NCBI GenBank assembly: GCA_026988395.1
Contig: JALSLI010000182.1
Location: 1-34,851 of the forward strand
Reading direction: 5' to 3'
DNA length: 34,851 nucleotides
From: Flavobacteriaceae bacterium
GTDB lineage: Bacteria > Bacteroidota > Bacteroidia > Flavobacteriales > Flavobacteriaceae
In this document: in pieces, positions 25,868-33,420 of the stretch
How the letters are laid out: each line of letters starts with the position of its first letter
Position numbering within the stretch: position 1 is the stretch's first letter
Translations under genes and position numbers: made by a program
The notes under the pieces: generated by a model
Seen by the model: the letters and a program-made list of their open reading frames with translations, nothing else
What the model was told of the DNA's origin: nothing
Databases searched by the model: none

Positions 25868-27775
25868 ATGTTAAATGCTCACAATATTACGGTTTCCTTC
25901 TCCGGAGAAGATTTATTTTCAGGGATTAGTTTTAAACTCGTTGCCGGAGATAGAATCGGTTTAGTAGGAAAAAATGGTGCCGGAAAATCTACTTTGCTAA
26001 AAATTATTGCCGGTGAGCAAGAATACGATAAAGGTACAATTGCATTAGAAAAAGAGCTTAAAATAGGTTATTTAAAACAAGATATCGAATTTGTTGGCGG
26101 AAAAACCGTTTTGGAAGAATCCTACCAAGCTTTTAAAGAAATTGTTGCTATAGAACAAAAACTAGAACAAGTAAATAAAGAATTAGCAGAAAGAACGGAT
26201 TACGAAAGTGCTTATTACTTAGATTTAATGCATAAACTTGATGATTACAGCCATCAATATGAACTTTTAGGTGGTTATAATTATCAAGGTGAAACGGAGA
26301 AAATTTTAAAAGGACTCGGATTTAAAACCGAAGATTTTAACCAATTAACCGATACCTTTTCCGGTGGTTGGCGTATGCGTATCGAATTGGCAAAACTACT
26401 TTTACAAAAAAACGACATCCTGCTACTCGATGAACCTACCAATCACTTGGATATCGAATCAATTATTTGGTTTGAAAATTTTTTAAAAAACTATTCCGGT
26501 GCAATTATGACTGTATCACACGATAGAATGTTTTTAGATAATATTACAAATAGAACAATAGAAATATCTCTTGGTAAAATATATGATTTTAAAAAACCAT
26601 ATTCGCAATATCTGGTTTTAAGAGGTGAAATAAAAGAAAAACAACTCCAATCACAAAAAAACCAAGAAAAAGAAATACAACGTACCGAGCAACTTATCAA
26701 TAAATTTAGAGCCAAAGCAAACAAGGCTTCTATGGCACAATCGCTCATCAAAAAATTAAATAAAATCGAACGTATCGAAGTAGATACTGATGACAATGCC
26801 GTGATGAACGTACGATTTCCTATTTCAGTACAACCCGGAAAAGTGGTTTTTGAAATTGAAAATCTCTCTAAAAATTATGACAATAAAAAAGTGCTAAACA
26901 AGGTAAACTTGTTAATTGAAAGAGGAACAAAATTAGCTTTTGTTGGACAAAACGGACAAGGAAAAACCACACTAGCCAAAATAATGGTAGGTGAACTGGA
27001 ATATCAAGGAAAATGTAAAAAAGGACATAATGTACAAATTGGTTATTTTGCTCAAAATCAAGCCGAATATTTAGATGGCGAAAAAACCGTTTTACAAACC
27101 ATGGAAGATGCCGCAAATGATACCAATAGAATAAAAGTACGCGATATGTTAGGTGCCTTTTTATTTGGAGGTGACGCAGTAGATAAGAAAGTAAAAGTGC
27201 TCTCCGGAGGCGAACGTAACCGTTTGGCTATCTGCAAGATGCTCCTTCAACCTTTTAACGTCTTGGTAATGGATGAACCTACAAATCATTTGGATATCGC
27301 TTCAAAAAATGTACTTAAAAAAGCATTATTAGATTTTGAAGGAACGCTAATTGTAGTATCACACGATAGAGATTTTCTACAAGATTTAACCGAAAAAGTG
27401 TACGAATTTAAAGACCGGAAAATAAAAGAATATTTAGGCGATATAAACTATTATTTAGAAAGACATAATCTAGATAATATGCGTGAAGCGGAAAAAAAAT
27501 TAAACTTGAAAAAAGTGACTAAAACCATCTCGTCTGATGAAAAAAAAGAACTCGACAAACAAAAAAGATTGTTACAAAAGGAAATCAATAAAATAGAAAA
27601 CAAAATTTCTAAATTAGAAAAAGAAATTAAAAAAGCAGACTTAAAAATAGCAGAGGACTACGAAGCCGTTTCTAAGGACGCTACTTTTTTTGATAATTAC
27701 AATAAAACAAAAAAGGAACTAAAAACTATAGAAAATACTTGGGAAGAATTAATCGAAAAACTAGAAGAGTTATAA
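25868..27775 (+). CDS. ABC-F family ATPase (ribosome-associated type)
   Basis: A 635-residue soluble protein with two fused ABC ATPase domains and no membrane part. ABC-F proteins bind the ribosomal E site as translation factors or antibiotic-protection proteins. Domain 1 has Walker A GKNGAGKST (34-42), signature FSGGWRMR and Walker B LLLDEPTNHLD. Domain 2 has Walker A GQNGQGKTT, signature LSGGERNRL and VMDEPTNHLD. The linker between them (KEKQLQSQKNQEKEIQRTEQLINKFRAKANKA) is the P-site tRNA interaction motif region. The C-terminus (about 545-635) is a charged coiled coil, as in Uup/YdiF-like members. A housekeeping role is more likely than drug resistance, but sequence alone does not settle it. 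Confidence 0.94.
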   Translation: MLNAHNITVSFSGEDLFSGISFKLVAGDRIGLVGKNGAGKSTLLKIIAGEQEYDKGTIALEKELKIGYLKQDIEFVGGKTVLEESYQAFKEIVAIEQKLEQVNKELAERTDYESAYYLDLMHKLDDYSHQYELLGGYNYQGETEKILKGLGFKTEDFNQLTDTFSGGWRMRIELAKLLLQKNDILLLDEPTNHLDIESIIWFENFLKNYSGAIMTVSHDRMFLDNITNRTIEISLGKIYDFKKPYSQYLVLRGEIKEKQLQSQKNQEKEIQRTEQLINKFRAKANKASMAQSLIKKLNKIERIEVDTDDNAVMNVRFPISVQPGKVVFEIENLSKNYDNKKVLNKVNLLIERGTKLAFVGQNGQGKTTLAKIMVGELEYQGKCKKGHNVQIGYFAQNQAEYLDGEKTVLQTMEDAANDTNRIKVRDMLGAFLFGGDAVDKKVKVLSGGERNRLAICKMLLQPFNVLVMDEPTNHLDIASKNVLKKALLDFEGTLIVVSHDRDFLQDLTEKVYEFKDRKIKEYLGDINYYLERHNLDNMREAEKKLNLKKVTKTISSDEKKELDKQKRLLQKEINKIENKISKLEKEIKKADLKIAEDYEAVSKDATFFDNYNKTKKELKTIENTWEELIEKLEEL

Positions 27776-27795
27776 CCTTAATTCCGAAACTTAAA

Positions 27796-27827
27796 TTTGA
27801 TAATTTAATTCTTTTTCTGTAATTTTA
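27796..27827 (+). promoter_or_regulatory. Possible promoter of the UPF0173 gene
   Basis: TTTG at 27796-27799 is followed after 20 bases by TAATTTTA (27820-27827), one base off TAnnTTTG. The ATG at 27844 is 16 bases downstream. The same variant octamer precedes the FAD oxidoreductase gene. Confidence 0.4.
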
Positions 27828-27843
27828 CTCAAAATAAAAAATC

Positions 27844-28539
27844 ATGAAAATTACTTTTTTAGGTCATGCATCGCTTCAAATTGAAGTAGCTGACAAGTTT
27901 ATCATTGTAGATCCATTTATTTCGGCTAATGAAAAGGCTAAAAATATCAATATTTATGATTTAAAAGCAGATTATATTTTGCTTACCCACGCACACCAAG
28001 ATCATATTTTAGATGCCGAAGTAATTGCTAAAAATACCGGAGCAATAATCATTTCAAATTTTGAAATTGTAACACATTACGAAAAATTAGACATCGATGG
28101 ACATGCCATGAATATTGGTGGTTCTTCGCAATTTGATTTCGGAAAAATAACCATGTTAAATGCCATTCATAGCAGTTCTTTTCCTGATGGAAGTTATGGC
28201 GGAAATCCGGCAGGTTTTGTCTTAGAAACCAAAGAAGCAAACATTTATATTGCTGGAGATACAGCTCTTACAATTGATATGCAACTCATTCCGCTACAAA
28301 CAAAATTAGACCTTGCCATTTTACCAATAGGTGATAATTTTACAATGGGAATTGAAGATGCTGTTATTGCATCCGATTTTATTCGCTGTAACAATATTTT
28401 AGGGTATCATTATGATACCTTCACTCCTATTAAAATCGACCACCAAAAGGCAATAAACGCTTTTAAAAACAAAGATAAAGAATTGACTTTATTACAAATT
28501 GGTGAAGCATTGTTAGTGGCTATTGAAAGTAAAAAATAA
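27844..28539 (+). CDS. UPF0173 metal-dependent hydrolase (metallo-beta-lactamase fold)
   Basis: A 231-residue cytoplasmic protein of the metallo-beta-lactamase superfamily, UPF0173/YtkL group. The N-terminal strand KITFLGHASLQIEV and metal motif LTHAHQDHILD (HxHxDH) are intact. The second-shell motifs GGNPAGFVLE, YIAGDTAL (metal-bridging Asp) and NILGYHYDTF (last His ligand) are also present. Length is normal. The substrate is not known for this group; relatives cleave phosphodiesters or lactones. It starts 68 bases after the ABC-F gene and appears to have its own weak promoter. Confidence 0.93.
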   Translation: MKITFLGHASLQIEVADKFIIVDPFISANEKAKNINIYDLKADYILLTHAHQDHILDAEVIAKNTGAIIISNFEIVTHYEKLDIDGHAMNIGGSSQFDFGKITMLNAIHSSSFPDGSYGGNPAGFVLETKEANIYIAGDTALTIDMQLIPLQTKLDLAILPIGDNFTMGIEDAVIASDFIRCNNILGYHYDTFTPIKIDHQKAINAFKNKDKELTLLQIGEALLVAIESKK

Positions 28540-28607
28540 ATTGATATAAAGTAGACACGTATAGAAGTAAGCTGATTTTTTAGTACAAAGTGAAGTGTAC
28601 AAATAAT

Positions 28608-28719
28608 AGATTCTTCACTTCACTCCTTTGGTTGCTTCATTATAAAAAAAACAATTTTAATAATCTAAAAATTAATCGAATATGCATATCATTCAAAGGG
28701 AGAAACGACCGAAGAATCT
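28608..28719. repeat. Intergenic element with imperfect inverted ends
   Basis: The left arm (28608-28631) and right arm (28694-28719) are inverted copies: perfect outer AGATTCTTC / GAAGAATCT and inner CCTTTG / CAAAGG with a variable GA-rich stretch between. The 62 bases inside are A/T-rich and non-coding. The layout resembles short dispersed intergenic repeats I recall from Bacteroidota genomes, but only one copy is in this window. Together with an AAGTGAAG / CTTCACTT hairpin (28588-28620) it fills most of the 240-base gap between the UPF0173 and Nramp genes. Confidence 0.5.
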
Positions 28720-28745
28720 CTTTAAAAGTAATAAATATCACTAGA

Positions 28746-28771
28746 TTTGTAAATTATTTTTGATTTACAAA
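28746..28771 (-). terminator. Possible weak terminator after the Nramp-USP gene
   Basis: Nine-base arms TTTGTAAAT / ATTTACAAA with an 8-base loop lie nine bases past the transporter stop. The stem is A/T-rich and no T-run follows on the minus strand, so termination would be weak. Confidence 0.3.
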
Positions 28772-28779
28772 AGCCTAAA

Positions 28780-30651
28780 TTAATTTACAATAAAAACCGG
28801 AATATTCACCAAATGTCGCAATTTATCAATTGTAGCTCCAAAGAGTATGTCTTTAAACCAGCGATGCCCATGCGACCCAACAATTAACAAATCAAATTTT
28901 TCTTCTTTAGCAATTTTTGCAATGGCATAAGATGGTTTTCCGTAACCAATTCTTATCTCAGCTTTATAGCCTTTTTCTTCTAAAAATTGTTTTACTTTTT
29001 TAAGCATTATAAGATCTTGTTTGGTTTCTGCATCTTCAGAAGTTTCATCCCATAATCTTGCCGTAGCAGACTCTACAATATGTACCAAATAATAAATGGT
29101 TTCCTTTGTTCCTAGAGACAGAGCAGTACTGATTATTTTATTTTCCATACCGGAAAAATCAATAGCCAAACCAATTCGTTTATAAGTCGTAGGTGTTAAC
29201 GTATTTAGTTTTAAATCTTTATGTAAAACAATTGGTTTTAGCTTCATTTTTTGCCATAATGGCGTAGCCAAAGTATAAAGCAATAAAATAGATACGAGAA
29301 TAAGTACCGGAAAAACAATACCATACAAAACAAAAGGAGATATATCTTGTTTTATCCAATTCGATATTTCGGAAATGACTAATTTTATGTTTAAACCTAC
29401 AATAATGGATACAACTAACCACGAAAGGATTTTTATAGGTAAGGAAATGGCAAATTTTCCCATATATTTTTTGTTACTTACAAAATAAATAAGCGGAATG
29501 ATAGCAAATCCCAATTGCAAACTTAATATTACCTGACTAAATATTAATAAATTACCTATGTAATCTCTTCCCATAATCAAAATCACCAAAATTGCCGGAA
29601 CTATAGCCAATAACCGCGTTATTAATCGACGCATCCAAGGTGAAATACGAATATTAAGATAGCCTTCCATTACTATTTGTCCGGCCAAAGTACCTGTTAA
29701 AGTAGAACTTTGTCCGGCAGCGATTAATGCCACTGCAAAGAGAATTGGAGCCAACTTTGTGCCTAAAATTGGTTCTAAAAATTTATAAGCATCTTCGATT
29801 TCTGCAATATTAAAATTACCGGTTTTATAAAAGGTGGCAGCAGCGAGAATCAAAATTGCCGCATTAACAAAAAATGCCAAATTCAAAGCAATAACCGAAT
29901 CGAAAAAATTAAATTTTATAGCTTGCTTTAAAGATTTTTCATCTTTACCAAATTTTCTGGTTTGTACCAAAGCAGAATGTAAATATAGATTATGTGGCAT
30001 TACGGTAGCACCAATAATCCCGATAGCAATATATAAAGCAGTCTCATTTGGTATGGAAGGAATAAAACCTGTCATAATTTCATGAATATCCGGTTTTGCC
30101 AAAAACATTTCCACTAAAAACGATGCTCCAATGATAAATATTAAACCTATGATAAAGGCTTCCATCTTACGCATCCCTTTCCCAATAAGGAAAAAAATTA
30201 AAAATGTATCCAAGGCTGTAATCGAAACTCCCCAAATTAAATCAATACCAAAGAGTAGATTTAAACCAATTGCCATACCCAAAACTTCCGCTAAATCAGT
30301 TGCTATGATTGCCAATTCTGCCAATAAATACAAGAAAAAATTAACCAACGGTGGATAAGTCATTCTATTGGCTTGTGCCAAATCCACACCTGCAACCAGA
30401 CCTAATTTAGCACTTAAACTTTGCAACAACAAAGCCATTAAATTACTCATTAACAAGACCCAAATTAAAGTGTAACCAAATTGAGCTCCTCCGGCAATAT
30501 CGGTTGCCCAATTTCCCGGATCCATATACCCAACACTAACAATATATGCAGGTCCCATAAAAGCAAACAACTTGCCAAATAAGGTTTTCTTTTTGGTTAT
30601 ATCTACTGTTTTATGTACATCACTAAGTGAATTATTTGTGTTTTTTTGCAT
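28780..30651 (-). CDS. Nramp-family divalent metal transporter fused to a universal stress protein domain
   Basis: A 623-residue protein. Residues about 25-465 are an Nramp (MntH-type) transporter of eleven or so membrane helices. The metal-binding DPGN of helix 1 (residues 44-47, GYMDPGNWATDIAGG) and MPH of helix 6 (218-220, ATVMPHNLYLHSALV) are intact. Residues about 488-623 form a UspA domain (RIGLAIDFSGMENK at the start). Its ATP-binding pattern GSHG-9-GAT (592-607) indicates the nucleotide-binding type. It should import Mn2+ (or Fe2+) with protons across the inner membrane; the USP part would sit in the cytoplasm and may gate transport. It is divergent from an mntR-like regulator, and a consensus promoter upstream contains a palindromic operator. 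Ordinary MntH proteins are about 410-450 residues, so the fusion accounts for the extra length. Confidence 0.93.
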   Translation of the reverse strand: MQKNTNNSLSDVHKTVDITKKKTLFGKLFAFMGPAYIVSVGYMDPGNWATDIAGGAQFGYTLIWVLLMSNLMALLLQSLSAKLGLVAGVDLAQANRMTYPPLVNFFLYLLAELAIIATDLAEVLGMAIGLNLLFGIDLIWGVSITALDTFLIFFLIGKGMRKMEAFIIGLIFIIGASFLVEMFLAKPDIHEIMTGFIPSIPNETALYIAIGIIGATVMPHNLYLHSALVQTRKFGKDEKSLKQAIKFNFFDSVIALNLAFFVNAAILILAAATFYKTGNFNIAEIEDAYKFLEPILGTKLAPILFAVALIAAGQSSTLTGTLAGQIVMEGYLNIRISPWMRRLITRLLAIVPAILVILIMGRDYIGNLLIFSQVILSLQLGFAIIPLIYFVSNKKYMGKFAISLPIKILSWLVVSIIVGLNIKLVISEISNWIKQDISPFVLYGIVFPVLILVSILLLYTLATPLWQKMKLKPIVLHKDLKLNTLTPTTYKRIGLAIDFSGMENKIISTALSLGTKETIYYLVHIVESATARLWDETSEDAETKQDLIMLKKVKQFLEEKGYKAEIRIGYGKPSYAIAKIAKEEKFDLLIVGSHGHRWFKDILFGATIDKLRHLVNIPVFIVN

Positions 30652-30683
30652 AAATTATATAATGAATTAACCTAAAAGTCATG

Positions 30684-30715
30684 CAAATGTAACAAGTTAG
30701 AGTATACTAACAAAA
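30684..30715 (-). promoter_or_regulatory. Promoter of the Nramp-USP gene
   Basis: On the minus strand TTTTG (30715-30711) is followed after exactly 19 bases by TACATTTG (30691-30684), a textbook Bacteroidetes -33/-7 pair. The start codon is 33 bases past the -7 element. The spacer is occupied by the palindrome described as the operator. Confidence 0.7.
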
Positions 30716-30723
30716 TATGTTAG
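30696..30723. promoter_or_regulatory. Predicted MntR-type operator
   Basis: GTTAGAGTATACTAAC (30696-30711) is a near-perfect palindrome (two mismatched pairs) lying between the -33 and -7 elements of the transporter promoter. A third half-site GTTAG (30719-30723) pairs with the central CTAAC across 7 bases and lies near the -33 position of the divergent regulator gene. TTAG/CTAA half-sites recall DtxR-family boxes. This fits metal-dependent repression of the transporter and autoregulation; binding is inferred. Confidence 0.52.
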
Positions 30724-30733
30724 TACAATTTTA

Positions 30734-30741
30734 TATATTTG
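30734..30741 (+). promoter_or_regulatory. Predicted -7 element of the mntR-like gene
   Basis: TATATTTG is an exact TAnnTTTG match, 20 bases before the ATG at 30762. No TTG -33 element is found; a GTTAG half-site occupies that region instead. Confidence 0.5.
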
Positions 30742-30761
30742 CTCTTTAATTAAAATCTATT

Positions 30762-31424
30762 ATGCCTTCGCAAACCAAAGAAAATTACCTAAAAGCAATT
30801 TATTTTTTAAGTGTTAAAAATAAAAACGTTACCATAACCGAACTCGCTAAAAAAATGCAGGTAAGCAAGCCTACTTGCAATCATATGGTTAAAAAATTAG
30901 AAGAGTTATCTTTGGTGAAATATCAAAAATACAAACCGTTAAAACTCACAGTAAAAGGTAAAAAAATTGCCACATCAATTATACGACAACATCGGCTAAC
31001 CGAAATGTTTTTAACACAAATTATGGGTTTCGGCTGGGAAGAAGTACACGATATTGCAGAAGAAATTGAACATTTAAATTCCAATTTATTTTTTGATAGA
31101 ATGGATGAAATTTTAGGTTTCCCTACCGTAGATCCACATGGTTCTCCGATACCGGATAAATCAGGTAAAATAATAAAATCAAAACAAGTTAATTTTATAG
31201 AAGCACCTGTTGGTAAGCAAGTTAAATTTTGTGGTTTTTCAAAAAGTTCTAAGGAATTATTACTTTACTTAAATAAGAAAAAAATTCAATTAGGTGCGGT
31301 ATTATCTATTGTTCAGATAGAAAAATTTGATAATAGCTATGAGATACTTATAAATAACGACAAACAAAGCACTACTCTATCTTACGATGCTTGCTCTTGT
31401 TTACTGGTTACCCCTTTGGAATAA
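30762..31424 (+). CDS. DtxR/MntR-family metal-dependent transcriptional regulator
   Basis: A 220-residue iron/manganese-dependent repressor. An N-terminal winged helix-turn-helix (about residues 5-65: TITELAKKMQVSKPTCNHMVKKLEELSLV) is followed by the helical dimerisation and metal-binding domain (IIRQHRLTEMFLTQIMGFGWEEVHDIAEEIEHL, FPTVDPHGSPIP). A C-terminal SH3/FeoA-like domain (about 145-220) is present, so it is the long DtxR/IdeR/TroR layout rather than the short MntR. It is divergent from the Nramp transporter with 110 bases between starts, which makes manganese or iron homeostasis the likely role. Which metal it senses is not decided by the sequence. Its stop codon directly abuts a MITE-like element. 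Confidence 0.93.
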   Translation: MPSQTKENYLKAIYFLSVKNKNVTITELAKKMQVSKPTCNHMVKKLEELSLVKYQKYKPLKLTVKGKKIATSIIRQHRLTEMFLTQIMGFGWEEVHDIAEEIEHLNSNLFFDRMDEILGFPTVDPHGSPIPDKSGKIIKSKQVNFIEAPVGKQVKFCGFSKSSKELLLYLNKKKIQLGAVLSIVQIEKFDNSYEILINNDKQSTTLSYDACSCLLVTPLE

Positions 31425-31605
31425 ACACATCTCCTGTGCACCTCTCATGAAGGGCGTTTTGCGTCTCTTAAAAAAAAATTTATCTTTTTTGATGTTTATT
31501 TTTAGTTGTCTAGGACTAATTTTAATAGCTTCAAATATGATATAATATAGACAAACAATCTCTATCCGTTCAGCAATCCCCTCTCGAGAGGGGTTAGGAG
31601 TGTGT
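31425..31605. mobile_element. MITE-like element, copy A (~181 bp)
   Basis: This non-coding element shares a core with copy B at 33421-33598; I count about 13 differences over the last ~150 bases. The right end keeps the terminal inverted repeat (31577-31605), including the 16-base perfect palindrome CCCCTCTCGAGAGGGG. The left end (31425-31455) is recognisable but decayed. The two copies are in the same orientation. Copy A fills the space between two convergent genes, from the mntR-like stop codon to 13 bases before the TRIC gene's stop. No transposase is present; mobilisation in trans is inferred. Confidence 0.72.
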
Positions 31606-31618
31606 TTAGAGTAGAATA

Positions 31619-32221
31619 TCAATCAATCTTAGGCAATTCCAATTTATATTTAACTGCGATCAATCGAATAGTGATAACCGTAATTATCGTTCCTAAATAC
31701 TGAATGTAATGTGGTGCATCAATTTGATAAAGTACCAAAAAAACAAATGCACCTATAAAACATGCCAAAGCATAGATTTCTTTTTTAAAAATTAGTGGGG
31801 TTTGTTGCGTTAAAACATCCCTCAAAACACCTCCAAAGACAGCTGAAACAACTCCCATAATAGCTGCAATAAAGGGATGTAATCCAAAATTTAATCCTTT
31901 TTCGGTTCCCAACATTGTAAAAACTGCAATTCCGATAGTATCAAATAAAAACATGGTTTTACTTAGTGGTGCAATCTTTTTTTTAAATAAAAAAACTACC
32001 AAAACAGCAACCAAAATTGTCCAAATATAATTTAGATCTCCAATCCAGTTTATAGGATGGTAGTTAATTAAAACATCTCTAATCATGCCTCCACCAACAG
32101 CGGTAACAAAAGCTATAATAATCACACCAAACAAATCGTACTTTTTTGCGGAAGCTACCAAAGCACCACTTATAGCAAAGGCAAAAGTACCTATGATATC
32201 TAATGCATAGATTAAATCCAC
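31619..32221 (-). CDS. TRIC/UPF0126 family membrane channel
   Basis: A 200-residue inner-membrane protein with about seven hydrophobic helices and two internal repeats, each carrying a Gly-rich RDVL motif (VGGGMIRDVLI and FGGVLRDVLT). This is the UPF0126/YicG layout, now described as bacterial homologues of trimeric intracellular cation (TRIC) channels. The N-terminus IGTFAFAISGALVASAKKYDLFG is diagnostic. The ion and direction are not known for this branch. It follows the DEAD-box gene by three bases on the same strand, so the two are probably co-transcribed. Its 3' end meets MITE-like copy A. Confidence 0.92.
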   Translation of the reverse strand: MDLIYALDIIGTFAFAISGALVASAKKYDLFGVIIIAFVTAVGGGMIRDVLINYHPINWIGDLNYIWTILVAVLVVFLFKKKIAPLSKTMFLFDTIGIAVFTMLGTEKGLNFGLHPFIAAIMGVVSAVFGGVLRDVLTQQTPLIFKKEIYALACFIGAFVFLVLYQIDAPHYIQYLGTIITVITIRLIAVKYKLELPKID

Positions 32222-32224
32222 AAT

Positions 32225-33337
32225 CTATCTTTCTTGAAAATTAATATTTAATTTTTTTTGTAAATCGTAAATATCTTGCATTTCACTAGGTAAAACAAGA
32301 GCAATAGATTCTCCTTTTTTACCGGCTCTTGCCGTTCTACCGCTACGATGTGTATAATATTCGCGTTGCTCAGGTAATTGATAATGTATTACAAAACCTA
32401 AATTTTTTACATCAATTCCTCTGGCAGATACATCGGTTGAAACCAAATATTGCAAACTTCCGTTTTTAAAAGCACGCATTACTTTTTCACGTTCTTTTTG
32501 TTGCATATCACCTTCTAATGCCTTAACGGAAAAACCTTCCTCTTGCAACTCATCTGCTAATTTTTGGGCTCCCAGCTTCGTTTTCACAAAAATAATTCCT
32601 CTTTCTTCTTGCTTTTCGTCTAACAATCCCATCAACGTTTCCAATTTATTTTTTAGAGTTGTCATTTTATATTGATGAACAATATTTTCATTTACAACAT
32701 TACTTCGGTTTACCTTTACCTCTACTCTATCTTTTTCCATATAATTACGGATGATTTGTTGTATTTCATCAGGCATTGTAGCTGAAAAAAGCCACGTGTT
32801 TTTTTGTCCTTTTGTGTATTGTAGAATTGTATTCAGATCTTTTTTAAATCCCATATTTAACATTTCATCGGCTTCATCTAATACTAAAGTTTTTATATTT
32901 CTTAAATTAATGACATCTCTTTCAATTAAATCGATTAATCTTCCCGGAGTTGCTATTACAATATGTGTTGGTCTTTTTAATCGTTGCATTTGCTTATCAA
33001 TTTTCTCTCCTCCGTAAACAGCTTCCAAAAATATTTTTTTATCCAAATACTTTGTGTATTTAAATAGTTGTTTTTTTATTTGTTGTACCAATTCTCGCGT
33101 AGGGGACAAAATCAAGGCTTGAATTAACGGTTGATTAGCATCGATTGTTTCTAATAACGGCAGACCATAAGCAGCTGTTTTTCCTGTACCGGTTTGTGCC
33201 AATCCGATGAAATCGGTTGGTTCATTAAGGAGTATTGGGATTGCTTTTTCTTGAATTTCTGTTGGATTTTTAATTCCTATTTCGTTTAATCCTTTTATGT
33301 AATCTTCTATTATTCCTAGTTGTTTGAATGATGCCAT
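32225..33337 (-). CDS. DEAD-box ATP-dependent RNA helicase
   Basis: A 370-residue RNA helicase with both RecA-like domains. Motifs are the Q motif (NPTEIQEKAIP), motif I AQTGTGKT (47-54), PTREL, TPGRL, DEAD (154-157), SAT (185-187), the RGIDVK segment and HRSGRTARAG. It ends soon after domain 2, without the long basic tail seen in many RhlE/DeaD proteins, so it is a minimal core. The start at 33337 (MASFKQLGI) is chosen because a TATTTTTG promoter element lies 18 bases upstream. A longer GTG reading from 33424 would cross that promoter and enter MITE-like copy B. Likely roles are ribosome assembly or RNA turnover in the cold; the specific target is unknown. Confidence 0.94.
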   Translation of the reverse strand: MASFKQLGIIEDYIKGLNEIGIKNPTEIQEKAIPILLNEPTDFIGLAQTGTGKTAAYGLPLLETIDANQPLIQALILSPTRELVQQIKKQLFKYTKYLDKKIFLEAVYGGEKIDKQMQRLKRPTHIVIATPGRLIDLIERDVINLRNIKTLVLDEADEMLNMGFKKDLNTILQYTKGQKNTWLFSATMPDEIQQIIRNYMEKDRVEVKVNRSNVVNENIVHQYKMTTLKNKLETLMGLLDEKQEERGIIFVKTKLGAQKLADELQEEGFSVKALEGDMQQKEREKVMRAFKNGSLQYLVSTDVSARGIDVKNLGFVIHYQLPEQREYYTHRSGRTARAGKKGESIALVLPSEMQDIYDLQKKLNINFQER

Positions 33338-33354
33338 TGTTCTAAAATTTCTTG

Positions 33355-33362
33355 CAAAAATA
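33355..33362 (-). promoter_or_regulatory. Predicted -7 element of the DEAD-box - TRIC unit
   Basis: The minus strand reads TATTTTTG, an exact TAnnTTTG match, 18 bases before the ATG at 33337. A TTTTG lies 15 bases upstream of it, slightly closer than usual. The leader would be only about 11 bases. Confidence 0.5.
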
Positions 33363-33420
33363 CGGTTATTTTGTTTACAAAAGGAGAAGTTTCTTGTTAT
33401 GTTAATTATATAGTGGATTG

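Noticed and set aside
31401-31622. A 73-residue minus-strand reading frame across MITE-like copy A
   Set aside because: It consists of repeat sequence and the antisense end of the mntR-like gene; copy B does not preserve it, and it has no promoter.
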